Source: an uncultured Alphaproteobacteria bacterium (GTDB lineage: Bacteria > Pseudomonadota > Alphaproteobacteria > RF32 > CAG-239). Taken from it: a DNA stretch of 64,000 bases. The notes under the pieces were generated by a model. That model searched no databases. It was not told where the DNA came from and was given only the letters and a program-made list of their open reading frames with translations. The position numbers and the translations under genes were made by a program. Below, piece by piece: positions 1 through 8,332 of the stretch (position 1 is the stretch's first letter; each line of letters opens with the position of its first letter). The stretch is from positions 166,948-230,947 of the forward strand of contig CAKQMH010000002.1 of assembly GCA_934254915.1 (NCBI GenBank), given 5' to 3'.

Positions 1-1041
1 TCACCCAAACAAATCGGTGATATCTTGTTTGCCAAACAAGGACATAAAGGCAAAAAAACACCGACCGGTGCGTGGCAGACCGGAGCAGATGTGTTGGAGG
101 AGCTGGCTGACAACGATGTAACTTTGGCTGCTAAAATTTTGGAATGGCGCGAATTCAGCAAGCTTAAATCAACTTATACCGATTCTTTATTTGCGTTGAT
201 GGACAATCAGTCGCGAATTCACACTACCTATACGCAAATTGTGGCCAATACCGGACGTTTGGCTTCCAACAATCCTAATTTGCAAAATATTCCGATTCGT
301 CGAGAAGAGGGCAAAAAAATCCGCAGTTGTTTCATTGCCCGCAAAGGTTATAAACTCATTTCCTCTGATTATTCTCAGGTCGAACTGCGTTTGCTAGCCT
401 CTTATGCCGATGTTAAAAATCTGCAAAAAGCTTTTGCGGCCGGATTGGATATCCATGCCGCCACCGCTTCACATGTATTCGGTGTGCCGTTGGATGAAGT
501 CAGTGCTGATTTGCGGCGTCAGGCTAAGGCGATTAATTTTGGCATTGTCTACGGTATTTCGGCCTACGGACTGGCCAAAAATATCGGTAGCACGCCGGAG
601 GCCGCCAAAGCTTATATTGACGCTTATTTTGCGCAAATGCCGGAAATTAAAACCTATATGGATAAGACTATCGAGTTTGCGCATAAACACGGCTATGTCG
701 AAACGCCGTTCGGGCGCAAATGCCCGATTATGGGGATTAATGACAAAAACAAACGTCTGGTTGCCAATGCCGAACGCGCCGCAATTAATGCTCCGATACA
801 AGGCGGAGCGGCGGACATCATTAAACTGGCGATGAATAGCATAGAACAAAAACTGCAACAGCTTGGCTTGCAGACCAAAATGTTGTTGCAGGTGCATGAT
901 GAATTGGTTTTTGAAGCGCCGGAGAGTGAAGTTGCAGACGTTCAAAAACTAATCAAAGAAACCATGGAAAATGTCGTCAGCTTAAAAGTCCCGTTTATTG
1001 CCGAAGTGGGGATTGGCGATAACTGGACGCAGGCTCACTAA
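1..1041 (+). CDS. polA: DNA polymerase I, C-terminal part (5' end outside window)
   Basis: The reading frame is open from base 1, so the gene starts upstream of the window; about 346 C-terminal codons are present. They make up the polymerase domain. Motif A is DYSQVELRLLA, the O-helix (motif B) is RRQAKAINFGIVYG and motif C is QVHDELVFE, which carries the second catalytic aspartate. The enzyme fills gaps and removes RNA primers in repair and lagging-strand synthesis. The 5'-nuclease and 3'-exonuclease parts cannot be judged here. gyrB follows on the same strand after a 522-bp gap. The family assignment is certain. Confidence 0.97.
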   Translation, partial: SPKQIGDILFAKQGHKGKKTPTGAWQTGADVLEELADNDVTLAAKILEWREFSKLKSTYTDSLFALMDNQSRIHTTYTQIVANTGRLASNNPNLQNIPIRREEGKKIRSCFIARKGYKLISSDYSQVELRLLASYADVKNLQKAFAAGLDIHAATASHVFGVPLDEVSADLRRQAKAINFGIVYGISAYGLAKNIGSTPEAAKAYIDAYFAQMPEIKTYMDKTIEFAHKHGYVETPFGRKCPIMGINDKNKRLVANAERAAINAPIQGGAADIIKLAMNSIEQKLQQLGLQTKMLLQVHDELVFEAPESEVADVQKLIKETMENVVSLKVPFIAEVGIGDNWTQAH

Positions 1042-1563
1042 AACCGCCCGAGTTGACGGATACACAATAACTCATCATAATAAAAGAGGTGGAAAAACCA
1101 ATCCTTGGTTAATATTCACAAAGTCCTTTTGTCGGACGAATTTTATTCCTATCGGCCGCGACAACTCAACCGGTAGCCATAACGCCTTTCTCCCCTTAAT
1201 ACCAAAATTAATAAACAAAGCTTTGTGCGAACCTCGATCTGCAGTATCGCTGTTCTGATGACCGGATTCTATGTTTGAAAAAGTTAATAAATTGTTACTG
1301 ATTCGCGCCAATAAAACTGTCGATTCGCTCTGATCTCAAGGCTGGATTCGCTTTGCTCCGAATCAAAAAAATTTTAAATAAAGGTTGTTTAGGCTCGTTT
1401 CGGCCGAAAGACTCGTCTTTCATCTGGTAGAATCGGGCAAAAATAACCGGCTTTTTTATCCCCAAGCGGTTGGAAATCTTTTGTTTTTTACTTGGTAAAA
1501 AAGACAAATTGTTGTATGTTTAAGCCAGTGAAAATATGCACAAAACATAAGGAAAGAAATAAA
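1042..1563. other. 522-bp gap between polA and gyrB, GANTC-rich
   Basis: No convincing gene is seen. Two short frames (998-1258 plus, 1295-1507 minus) lack family resemblance and good ribosome binding sites. The first part holds small hairpins, for example AACCA/TTGGTT near 1097-1110. The second part holds seven GANTC sequences between 1265 and 1434, two of which (1345-1350 and 1359-1364) form a 6-bp stem. The 3' end carries the likely gyrB promoter and ribosome binding site. Confidence 0.6.
1492..1520 (+). promoter_or_regulatory. Candidate gyrB promoter
   Basis: TTGGTA at 1492-1497 and TATGTT at 1515-1520 are separated by 17 bases and lie 44 bases upstream of the gyrB start. The fit to a housekeeping sigma-70 promoter is moderate. 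It was found by eye. Confidence 0.35.
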
Positions 1564-4008
1564 ATGAGTTCGGAAATGACACCAGAGGAAATCCTCAAAG
1601 AAGAAAGTGAATACGGAGCTGACCAAATTAAGGTTTTAAAAGGACTGGATGCGGTACGTAAACGCCCCGGTATGTATATCGGTGATACTGACGATGGTTC
1701 CGGTTTGCACCATATGATTTATGAGGTTCTGGATAACGCTATTGATGAGGCATTAGCCGGCTTTTGTGATAAGACGGAGGTTATTTTAAACCCTGACGGC
1801 TCAGCCACTATTCGTGATAACGGCCGCGGTATTCCGGTCGGCATGCATAAGGAAGAAGGGGTTTCTGCCGCTGAGGTCATTATGACCGAATTGCACTCCG
1901 GTGGTAAGTTCGATAACAATTCTTATAAAGTTTCCGGCGGTTTACACGGCGTCGGCGTGTCAGTGGTTAACGCCTTGTCGACCTGGCTGCGCTTGCGTAT
2001 TTGGCGTGAAGGACACGAACATGTTGCTGAGTTTGCTCATGGTAATGTTACCAAACACTTGACCATAGTCGGTGACGCTCCGGGGCTTCACGGTACGGAA
2101 GTAACCTTTTTGCCTTCTCCGGAAACCTTTACTCAAACCGAATTTAATTTTGACACTCTGGAACGTGCAATTCGTGAAAAAGCTTTCCTTAACTCCGGTG
2201 TGTTCTTGAAATTGGTTGATTTGCGCGGTGCTGAACCTCGTGAAGCTTGTTTCCATTATGAAGGCGGCTTGAAAGCCTTTGTTGCACATATTAACAAATC
2301 TAAAGCCCCGTTGCATGACGAAATTATCAGCATTTACGGCGAGGGTAACGATATTTCGGTTGAGGCTGCGCTGCAATGGACTAACGCCTACAACGAAAGT
2401 ATGTTGTGTTTTACCAATAATATTCCGCAAAAAGACGGCGGTACGCACTTGGCCGGCTTTCGCGGTGCATTAACCCGAACCCTGAATAACTACGTTACCG
2501 AAAACGGTTTGCTCAAAAAAGAAAAAGTTGCTTTGTCCGGTGATGATATGCGTGAAGGTCTGACCTGTGTCTTGTCGGTAAAAGTCCCTGATCCGAAGTT
2601 TTCTTCCCAAACCAAAGATAAATTGGTTTCGTCGGAAGTCCGTCCGGTAGTTGAAAGCGTTATCGGTGATAAACTCAAGGAATGGTTGGATGAACACCCG
2701 AATGAGGCTAAAATCATTGTCGGCAAAATCGTCGAGGCCGCAACGGCGCGTGAGGCTGCCCGTAAGGCGCGTGAACTTACTCGCCGCAAAGGAGTGCTTG
2801 ATGTTGCTTCCCTTCCCGGAAAATTAGCTGATTGTCAGGAAAAAGATCCGGCTTTGTCTGAAGTCTTCATCGTCGAGGGAGATTCGGCGGGTGGATCAGC
2901 AAAACAGGGACGTCATCGTAAAAATCAAGCTATTATGCCGTTGCGCGGTAAAATTTTGAACGTTGAGCGCGCTCGTTTTGATAAGATGCTCAACTCTGCC
3001 GAAATCGGTACGATTATTACCGCTTTGGGAACCGGTATCGGGCGTGATGACTTTAATGCCGACAAATGCCGCTATCACAAAATCATTATCATGGCCGATG
3101 CCGATGTCGATGGAAGCCACATCCGCACCTTGTTGCTGACTTTCTTCTATCGCCAAATGCCGGAACTGATTGAACGCGGTTATGTCTATATCGCTCAGCC
3201 GCCGTTGTACAAGGTTAAAAAAGGCAACTCCATTCTTTACATCAAAAACGAACACGAAATGGAAGATTATCTGATTCGCGGCGGTTGTGATGATGCAACC
3301 TTGATTTTGACCAACGGCGAGCAAATTGTCGGTAATGATCTAATCGATTTAGTCGAAAAAAATCGTAAAGCTCGTAGCTTGATTGGCACTTTGAGCAAAA
3401 ACGTGCCGGAAAAAATCATTGAACAAATGGCAATCGAAGGGTTGTTTAATCCGGAACTGCTGAACGACAGTGCAGCGTTGAAAACCAAGCTTGCCGATTT
3501 GACCGACCGCCTGAATTCGCTGGAAGCGGAATATGATCGCGGTTGGACTGCCGAAGTTCAGTCTGACGGTTCATTGCTTTTCAGCCGCACTTTGCGCAGC
3601 GTTACCGAAAAGCACATTGTCGGTTCAGTAGTTTTGGATAGTCCGGAAGCTCAGGCTCTGAATGGTTTACGCGATTTGCTGTGTGAAAATTTCACAACCG
3701 TAAGCACCTTGGTTTCTAAGCAGGGATTGGAAAAGAAAATTACCGGCCCGGTAACCTTTGTTGATGCTATTATGGCTGCCGGCAAAAAAGGTATTGCTAT
3801 TCAGCGTTATAAAGGGTTGGGCGAAATGAACCCTGAACAATTATGGGAAACAACTCTTGATCCGGAAGCTCGTTCCTTGTTGCAGGTTCGTATCGACCGC
3901 ATGGAAGAGGCGGACGAAACCTTTGCCACGTTGATGGGTGATGTGGTTGAACCTCGTAAAGAGTTTATTCAGGATAACGCGCTTAACGTTGTTAACTTGG
4001 ATATTTAA
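1564..4008 (+). CDS. gyrB: DNA gyrase subunit B
   Basis: An 814-residue type II topoisomerase subunit that supplies the ATPase for negative supercoiling together with GyrA. The GHKL ATPase is N-terminal, with the catalytic glutamate in EVLDNAIDEA (near residue 54) and the lid GGLHGVGVSVVNALS. The TOPRIM domain carries EGDSAGGSAKQGR near residue 438 and DADVDGSHI near 512. The C-terminal GyrA-binding part has QRYKGLGEMNPEQLW. I chose the ATG at 1564 because AAGGAAAG precedes it; an in-frame upstream extension from 1492 is AT-rich and unlike the family. In many alphaproteobacteria gyrB sits next to recF, but here recF is 7.6 kb away. A strong terminator follows. Confidence 0.98.
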   Translation: MSSEMTPEEILKEESEYGADQIKVLKGLDAVRKRPGMYIGDTDDGSGLHHMIYEVLDNAIDEALAGFCDKTEVILNPDGSATIRDNGRGIPVGMHKEEGVSAAEVIMTELHSGGKFDNNSYKVSGGLHGVGVSVVNALSTWLRLRIWREGHEHVAEFAHGNVTKHLTIVGDAPGLHGTEVTFLPSPETFTQTEFNFDTLERAIREKAFLNSGVFLKLVDLRGAEPREACFHYEGGLKAFVAHINKSKAPLHDEIISIYGEGNDISVEAALQWTNAYNESMLCFTNNIPQKDGGTHLAGFRGALTRTLNNYVTENGLLKKEKVALSGDDMREGLTCVLSVKVPDPKFSSQTKDKLVSSEVRPVVESVIGDKLKEWLDEHPNEAKIIVGKIVEAATAREAARKARELTRRKGVLDVASLPGKLADCQEKDPALSEVFIVEGDSAGGSAKQGRHRKNQAIMPLRGKILNVERARFDKMLNSAEIGTIITALGTGIGRDDFNADKCRYHKIIIMADADVDGSHIRTLLLTFFYRQMPELIERGYVYIAQPPLYKVKKGNSILYIKNEHEMEDYLIRGGCDDATLILTNGEQIVGNDLIDLVEKNRKARSLIGTLSKNVPEKIIEQMAIEGLFNPELLNDSAALKTKLADLTDRLNSLEAEYDRGWTAEVQSDGSLLFSRTLRSVTEKHIVGSVVLDSPEAQALNGLRDLLCENFTTVSTLVSKQGLEKKITGPVTFVDAIMAAGKKGIAIQRYKGLGEMNPEQLWETTLDPEARSLLQVRIDRMEEADETFATLMGDVVEPRKEFIQDNALNVVNLDI

Positions 4009-4026
4009 TCCTTACAAACATAACTC

Positions 4027-4060
4027 AAACCCCGCATTTCGGCGGGGTTTGTTTTTTTTT
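4027..4060 (+). terminator. gyrB terminator
   Basis: A 9-bp stem (AAACCCCGC at 4027-4035 with GCGGGGTTT at 4042-4050) is followed by GTTTTTTTTT. It lies 18 bases after the gyrB stop and touches the 3' end of the convergent ABC gene. Confidence 0.92.
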
Positions 4061-5807
4061 ATTCATTAGCAATAAAACCGTTGTTTTGGATACGGTATAA
4101 TTTGTAATATGTACCTTTTTTACGCAACAAACTTAAGTGGCTTCCTTGCTCGATAATACGACCATTATCAAAAACTAAAATCCGATCCATTTCCCGTAAA
4201 GTTGAAAGTCGATGGGCAATGGCTATAACTGTTTTTCCGTTCATCAGTCCGGATAAAGAGGCTTGAATATGTTTTTCGCTTTCGCTGTCCAGAGCCGATG
4301 TAGCCTCGTCAAATATTAAAATCGGTGCATTTTTAATAATTGCCCGAGCAATCGCAATCCGTTGTTTTTCACCGCCGGAAAGAATAACTCCGCGTTCGCC
4401 GACTTTGGTGTTATAGCCGGCCGGAAAAGCCTCAATAAACTTATCGGCATAAGCTTTTTTGGCCGCGCCAATGACCATATCATCATCGGCTGTAACATTT
4501 CCATAGCGGATGTTGTCTTTTAACGAGCGATTAAACAGGCAGACATCTTGCGGAATAGTTGAAATCAGTTTATGGAGAGCTTCTTGCTTAATTTTGCGGA
4601 TATCAATTCCGTTAATAGTGATTCTGCCGCAGTTAACATCAAAAAAGCGGGACAACAGTTTGATGAAAGTCGATTTTCCCGAACCGGAAGCTCCGACCAG
4701 TCCGATTTTTTCACCGGCTTTAATTTCAAGGTTTAGTTTTTCAAACAGTTTAGGCTTGCCCCGATAGCCGAAATCAACATTCTCAAAAGCGATACTTATT
4801 TTTGAAGCTGTATAATCAAGAGCATTTGGGCAGTCGACAATATCCGGTTCAACCGCCAATGTTTCCAACGCGGTATTAATTCTTCCTATCGAACTCGATA
4901 TCTGATTCATAATCCACATTATGGCGAAAGCCGACGACGAAAAACGCATAAATATCGTACAAATAAAGATAAATTCACCGGAGCTTATTTGCCCTTTGTA
5001 AAACAAAAACAAGGCTAAAACATCAAATCCGATGCTTGATGCCGTCGAAACCAGATGTAAGCATGAACCGGCAAGCGCCTGTGTGCTTCGTTCTTTGGTT
5101 TCGGCTTTACGGAAACTTCGCAGATAGCGCAGCATATGCAGCCGCTCAAACTTAAAATTGGCAAAACTTTTTATTTCGCTGTAATTGGCAACGGCATCAA
5201 CAATAACCGCGTTGGTTTCGCTTTGTTTCTTACCGCTTTGCTTGGCATTTTCGGACCTTATTTTGCCGAGTTTTGTTCCGATAAAAGTTACTCCGGCAAT
5301 CCAGATTAAAGCCGTCGTCCCTATGTACAGGTTGAGCGAAATCAGAATAATCAAATTAACAAAGATAAAAAGAAAATTGAAATTGGCATTATAAATGGTT
5401 TGTAAAATGTCGGAAATACTGTTGTGTAGCATGCTTATTTTACCGGAGATATTACCGGACATTTCATCATAAAAATAGGCAATTGGCTGTTGATTTACGT
5501 AGTCAAAAGCATCTTTAATCACCGTTGAACGGATTGATGGCAATATTTTAGCTGACATCCGCATGGAAAAATATGCTGCAGCCACACCTGTTATTCCGGT
5601 AATTGCCGCCATGAGCAAACATCCGCTCATTTGTCGGAACGTACCAACCTCATCTATTTTGCCGGCATAGTCAAACATTTTGGTAATATAAAATATTGCC
5701 CCTTGTGAGGCGACGGTGTCAGTTGCCATCATTATGAAAATAATTACCAGCGGTACTATGAACTTGCGGAGATAATGTATAAGAAAGGCGAATGCGGTTT
5801 TTTGCAT
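4059..5807 (-). CDS. ABC exporter with fused membrane and ATPase domains (MsbA/ABCB type)
   Basis: A 582-residue half-transporter. The first ~320 residues form a six-helix exporter domain that starts with several hydrophobic helices. The ATPase follows, with Walker A GASGSGKST (near 370), signature LSGGEKQR (near 473), Walker B ILIFDEATSALD (near 499) and switch histidine AHRLS (near 529). It would work as a homodimer in the inner membrane and export a lipid, peptide or drug; the substrate cannot be told. The ATG at 5807 has GGA ten bases upstream; a TTG two codons earlier is less likely. No periplasmic adaptor gene is adjacent. It runs convergent with gyrB and divergent from the gene at 5896. 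Confidence 0.9.
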   Translation of the reverse strand: MQKTAFAFLIHYLRKFIVPLVIIFIMMATDTVASQGAIFYITKMFDYAGKIDEVGTFRQMSGCLLMAAITGITGVAAAYFSMRMSAKILPSIRSTVIKDAFDYVNQQPIAYFYDEMSGNISGKISMLHNSISDILQTIYNANFNFLFIFVNLIILISLNLYIGTTALIWIAGVTFIGTKLGKIRSENAKQSGKKQSETNAVIVDAVANYSEIKSFANFKFERLHMLRYLRSFRKAETKERSTQALAGSCLHLVSTASSIGFDVLALFLFYKGQISSGEFIFICTIFMRFSSSAFAIMWIMNQISSSIGRINTALETLAVEPDIVDCPNALDYTASKISIAFENVDFGYRGKPKLFEKLNLEIKAGEKIGLVGASGSGKSTFIKLLSRFFDVNCGRITINGIDIRKIKQEALHKLISTIPQDVCLFNRSLKDNIRYGNVTADDDMVIGAAKKAYADKFIEAFPAGYNTKVGERGVILSGGEKQRIAIARAIIKNAPILIFDEATSALDSESEKHIQASLSGLMNGKTVIAIAHRLSTLREMDRILVFDNGRIIEQGSHLSLLRKKGTYYKLYRIQNNGFIANE

Positions 5808-5895
5808 CGACAATAATTCCGTTAACGTAAAATTGACATATTATGCATATAGTAATACCATATTTAAAGATTTAACACAAGCAAAGGTTTAAACC

Positions 5896-6315
5896 ATGGA
5901 AACACAATACTACACATTAATTGAAAAACAGGATTTTTATGAAATCATTGAAAATAAATACGGTGAACTTGCCGTGTTCATTGATGCCCGCGATGGTCAG
6001 CCGCAAAATCCGGTTTTGGAATTTGATGGTAAAAAAACGGCATTGTTAAAACGGGATGAACGCTTGGCTGTACGCCTTGATAATATTCACCCCGATACCG
6101 TAGCTCCGTTGGCCGAGGCTGAGTTTGTTATGATTGTGGAGCTGAAAGGTAAAATGGTTGAGCGTGTTTATGCCTGCCCGATTGAAAATGTGGAAGAAAT
6201 TGTTTTTGCCGGCCGTCAAACTCGCGCTGATGAATTGGTAAAATCCAAAACCAAAGAAGAGTTACTTAAGAGTTTCGGTGCGGTCAAATCTTGGGTTGGC
6301 GGCAAAAGTAAGTAA
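5896..6315 (+). CDS. Hypothetical protein upstream of PTS genes
   Basis: A 139-residue soluble protein I do not recognise. It has no signal peptide or membrane segment. The N-terminal half is acidic with beta-like stretches (ELAVFIDARDG, EFVMIVELKGKMVERVYACP) and the C-terminal end is helical and lysine-rich. AAAGG precedes the ATG. It lies 21 bases before the EIIA gene on the same strand, so it probably belongs to the PTS/methyltransferase transcription unit. Nothing in the sequence gives a function. Confidence 0.75.
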   Translation: METQYYTLIEKQDFYEIIENKYGELAVFIDARDGQPQNPVLEFDGKKTALLKRDERLAVRLDNIHPDTVAPLAEAEFVMIVELKGKMVERVYACPIENVEEIVFAGRQTRADELVKSKTKEELLKSFGAVKSWVGGKSK

Positions 6316-6336
6316 AAAAATAACAGGAAAAAGCAA

Positions 6337-6735
6337 ATGATAGGAATGGTTTTAGTAACACACGGCAATCTTGCCAATGAATTTATTGCGGCTATGCAGC
6401 ATGTGGTCGGTCCACAGCAGCAGATTGCACCGGTTTGTATCGGTCCCGAAGATGATATGGAAATACGCCGTGCCGAGATTATGAAAAAAGTTGAGCAGGT
6501 TAATGACGGCAGCGGGGTTATTTTGCTGACCGATATGTTTGGCGGCACACCGTCAAATTTAGCCATTTCAATAATGGATCGCGCTCCGGTCGAGATTATT
6601 GCCGGCGTTAATTTGCCGATGCTGATTAAGTTAGCTTCTTTGCGCAAGGATAAACCTTTGAAAGAAGCTGTTGCCGGCGCTCAGGATGCCGGTAAAAAGT
6701 ATATTACCGTTGCCTCGCAATTGTTGGGAGCTTAA
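6337..6735 (+). CDS. PTS EIIA component, mannose family
   Basis: A 132-residue single-domain EIIA of the mannose/sorbose family. The phospho-accepting histidine is His9 in VTHG, and LLTDMFGGTPSNLA is the typical second motif. No EIIB, EIIC or EIID is linked, as is common in alphaproteobacteria, where EIIA-Man and HPr form a regulatory relay rather than a sugar transporter. The HPr gene follows after five bases. By inference its phosphorylation state reports carbon or energy status. Confidence 0.92.
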   Translation: MIGMVLVTHGNLANEFIAAMQHVVGPQQQIAPVCIGPEDDMEIRRAEIMKKVEQVNDGSGVILLTDMFGGTPSNLAISIMDRAPVEIIAGVNLPMLIKLASLRKDKPLKEAVAGAQDAGKKYITVASQLLGA

Positions 6736-6740
6736 AGATT

Positions 6741-7019
6741 ATGAGTGAAGAAGTTTTAACTAAAAATTTGGAAATCAAAAACAAAAAAGGTCTTCATGCT
6801 CGTGCGGCAGCTGCGTTTGTCAAAACTCTTGAGCCGTTTGATGCCGAAGTTGAAGTTGAGCGTATCGGTCAATGTGTCAGCGGCTGTTCAATTATGGGTT
6901 TAATGATGTTAGCCGCGGCTAAAGGCACTACCATTCATGTTAAGAGTTCCGGACGGCAGGCTAAAGAAGCATTAGATGCGTTGGCAAAACTCATTGATAA
7001 TAAATTTGGCGAAGAATAA
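6741..7019 (+). CDS. ptsH: Phosphocarrier protein HPr
   Basis: A 92-residue HPr. The EI-dependent site is His19 in GLHARAAA. The regulatory serine region is GCSIMGLMML, with Ser50 in the place of the serine that HPr kinase modifies, so serine control could work here. No hprK or ptsI lies in the window. It follows the EIIA gene by five bases and is followed four bases later by the methyltransferase start, so the three are probably co-transcribed. Confidence 0.95.
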   Translation: MSEEVLTKNLEIKNKKGLHARAAAAFVKTLEPFDAEVEVERIGQCVSGCSIMGLMMLAAAKGTTIHVKSSGRQAKEALDALAKLIDNKFGEE

Positions 7020-7023
7020 GTTG

Positions 7024-7944
7024 ATGAAGCACAAAGCACCTCGTAACAAAACTATTGAGCTGTCTTCCTCTGAGACGGCTCAATATGTTTCCATGGCGCT
7101 TAAACTTAAACAACCCGCCGCTGAAGAGCAGGTGTTAAATAAAATTATTTATCAGGACAGTCTGAAGGCGATGGACTTTCTGCCCGATGGCTGTGTCGAT
7201 TTAATGATTGTTGATCCGCCCTATAATCTTACCAAAAATTTCAGCACTTCTACATTCAAAGAAATGGATTTTAAGGCTTATCAGCAGTGGCTGGATAAAT
7301 GGCTGTCCAAGACCGTACGTCTGTTGAAGGACAATGCGTCGATTTATATTTGCGCGGATTGGAAAACCTCTATTGCCATTCCGGAAATTGCCGGCCGGTA
7401 CTTCATTTTGCAAAACCGCATATCGTGGGAACGTGAAAAAGGGCGCGGCGCTAAAAACAATTGGAAAAATTGCCTTGAAGATATTTGGTTTTTTACCAAA
7501 AGCAAAAATTATACCTTTAACCTTGATGCCGTTAAAATCCAACGTCCGGTAATTGCTCCGTATCGTGATGAGCAGGGCGCTCCCAAGGATTGGCAGCAAA
7601 ACGGTAAACAAAAATTCCGCCTGACTCATCCGTCCAATGTGTGGACCGATATTTCGATTCCCTTTTGGTCTATGCCCGAAAACACCAATCATCCTACTCA
7701 AAAACCCGAAAAACTGATTGCCAAACTTATTTTGGCCTCCAGCAATGAAAATGATGTTGTGTTTGATCCGTTTTTGGGGTCGGGAACAACCGCCGTCACT
7801 GCCAAAAAGCTTAAGCGCCGTTTTATCGGTATAGAACGCGAAAAAGAATATGTTGCTTTAGCACTAAAGCGTTTGGCAATGGCTGATGCCAATCGTGAAA
7901 TTCAAGGGCTGAGCGCCGGTGTCTTTAAGCCGCGCAACAGCTGA
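7024..7944 (+). CDS. Orphan DNA adenine-N6 methyltransferase, beta class
   Basis: A 306-residue SAM-dependent methyltransferase. The catalytic DPPY (VDPPYNL, near residue 64) precedes the SAM-binding motif FDPFLGSGTT (near 247), which is the beta-class order also used by YhdJ and CcrM. It lacks the NPxPNF block and the C-terminal extension of the CcrM/HinfI (GANTC) group; in that place it has WEREKGRGAKNNWKN. No restriction gene is adjacent, so it is solitary here. The target site cannot be read from the sequence. From memory its central block recalls AAGCTT-type enzymes, but that is unverified. I chose the ATG at 7024; an earlier in-frame start would overlap HPr. Confidence 0.88.
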   Translation: MKHKAPRNKTIELSSSETAQYVSMALKLKQPAAEEQVLNKIIYQDSLKAMDFLPDGCVDLMIVDPPYNLTKNFSTSTFKEMDFKAYQQWLDKWLSKTVRLLKDNASIYICADWKTSIAIPEIAGRYFILQNRISWEREKGRGAKNNWKNCLEDIWFFTKSKNYTFNLDAVKIQRPVIAPYRDEQGAPKDWQQNGKQKFRLTHPSNVWTDISIPFWSMPENTNHPTQKPEKLIAKLILASSNENDVVFDPFLGSGTTAVTAKKLKRRFIGIEREKEYVALALKRLAMADANREIQGLSAGVFKPRNS

Positions 7945-8054
7945 AATATCGTTACCCTTTTCGGCTAGGTTCTATTGTTTTTACCCGAACACTCCTTAAA
8001 TCAATGGAGCATAAAATGTTTATGCACGATTTAACAAATTAAGGAGAAAAAATT

Positions 8055-8213
8055 ATGTCATGTAAAGATATGCGTGATTCCAAACCTTCAATGTCGGCTT
8101 CTTCTGCCAGCAACCAAAATGAAAAGTCAACTTCCAATTCTTCCAAAACGGAAAAAACGGCTGAAAGTTCTGTCAAATCAGGCAGTGGCTGCGGCTGCTC
8201 TCGTAATTACTAA
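8055..8213 (+). CDS. Small Ser- and Cys-containing protein, 52 residues
   Basis: An intact 52-codon frame with an excellent ribosome binding site (AAGGAG at 8041-8046, eight bases before the ATG), followed 16 bases later by a strong terminator, so it looks like a complete monocistronic gene. The protein begins MSCKDMRDSKPSM, has a serine-, lysine- and glutamate-rich middle, and ends SGSGCGCSRNY. The terminal Cys-Gly-Cys pair and Cys3 could bind metal or form disulphides. It has no signal peptide or membrane segment. I do not recognise a family. Confidence 0.7.
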   Translation: MSCKDMRDSKPSMSASSASNQNEKSTSNSSKTEKTAESSVKSGSGCGCSRNY

Positions 8214-8229
8214 TTCTTAAATGACGACG

Positions 8230-8270
8230 CCCTCTGTAAATATCCGGATGTTTACAGAGGGTATTTTGTA
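8230..8270 (+). terminator. Terminator of the small Ser/Cys protein gene
   Basis: An 11-bp stem, CCCTCTGTAAA (8230-8240) with TTTACAGAGGG (8251-8261), followed by a T-rich run. Confidence 0.85.
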
Positions 8271-8332
8271 TTTACTATTTTGATTATTTGATTATATTAT
8301 TTTTTTAGCAATAAAACAGTAAAGGTGTCGCA

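Noticed and set aside
998..1258. 86-codon plus-strand frame overlapping the polA end
   Set aside because: It starts inside polA in another frame and has an unlikely composition.
1295..1507. 70-codon minus-strand frame upstream of gyrB
   Set aside because: It has no ribosome binding site or family pattern, and it covers the gyrB promoter region and the GANTC cluster.
7024..7944. Annotation of the methyltransferase as CcrM
   Set aside because: The class and motif order fit, but the NPxPNF block and the C-terminal extension of CcrM are missing, so GANTC specificity is not supported.
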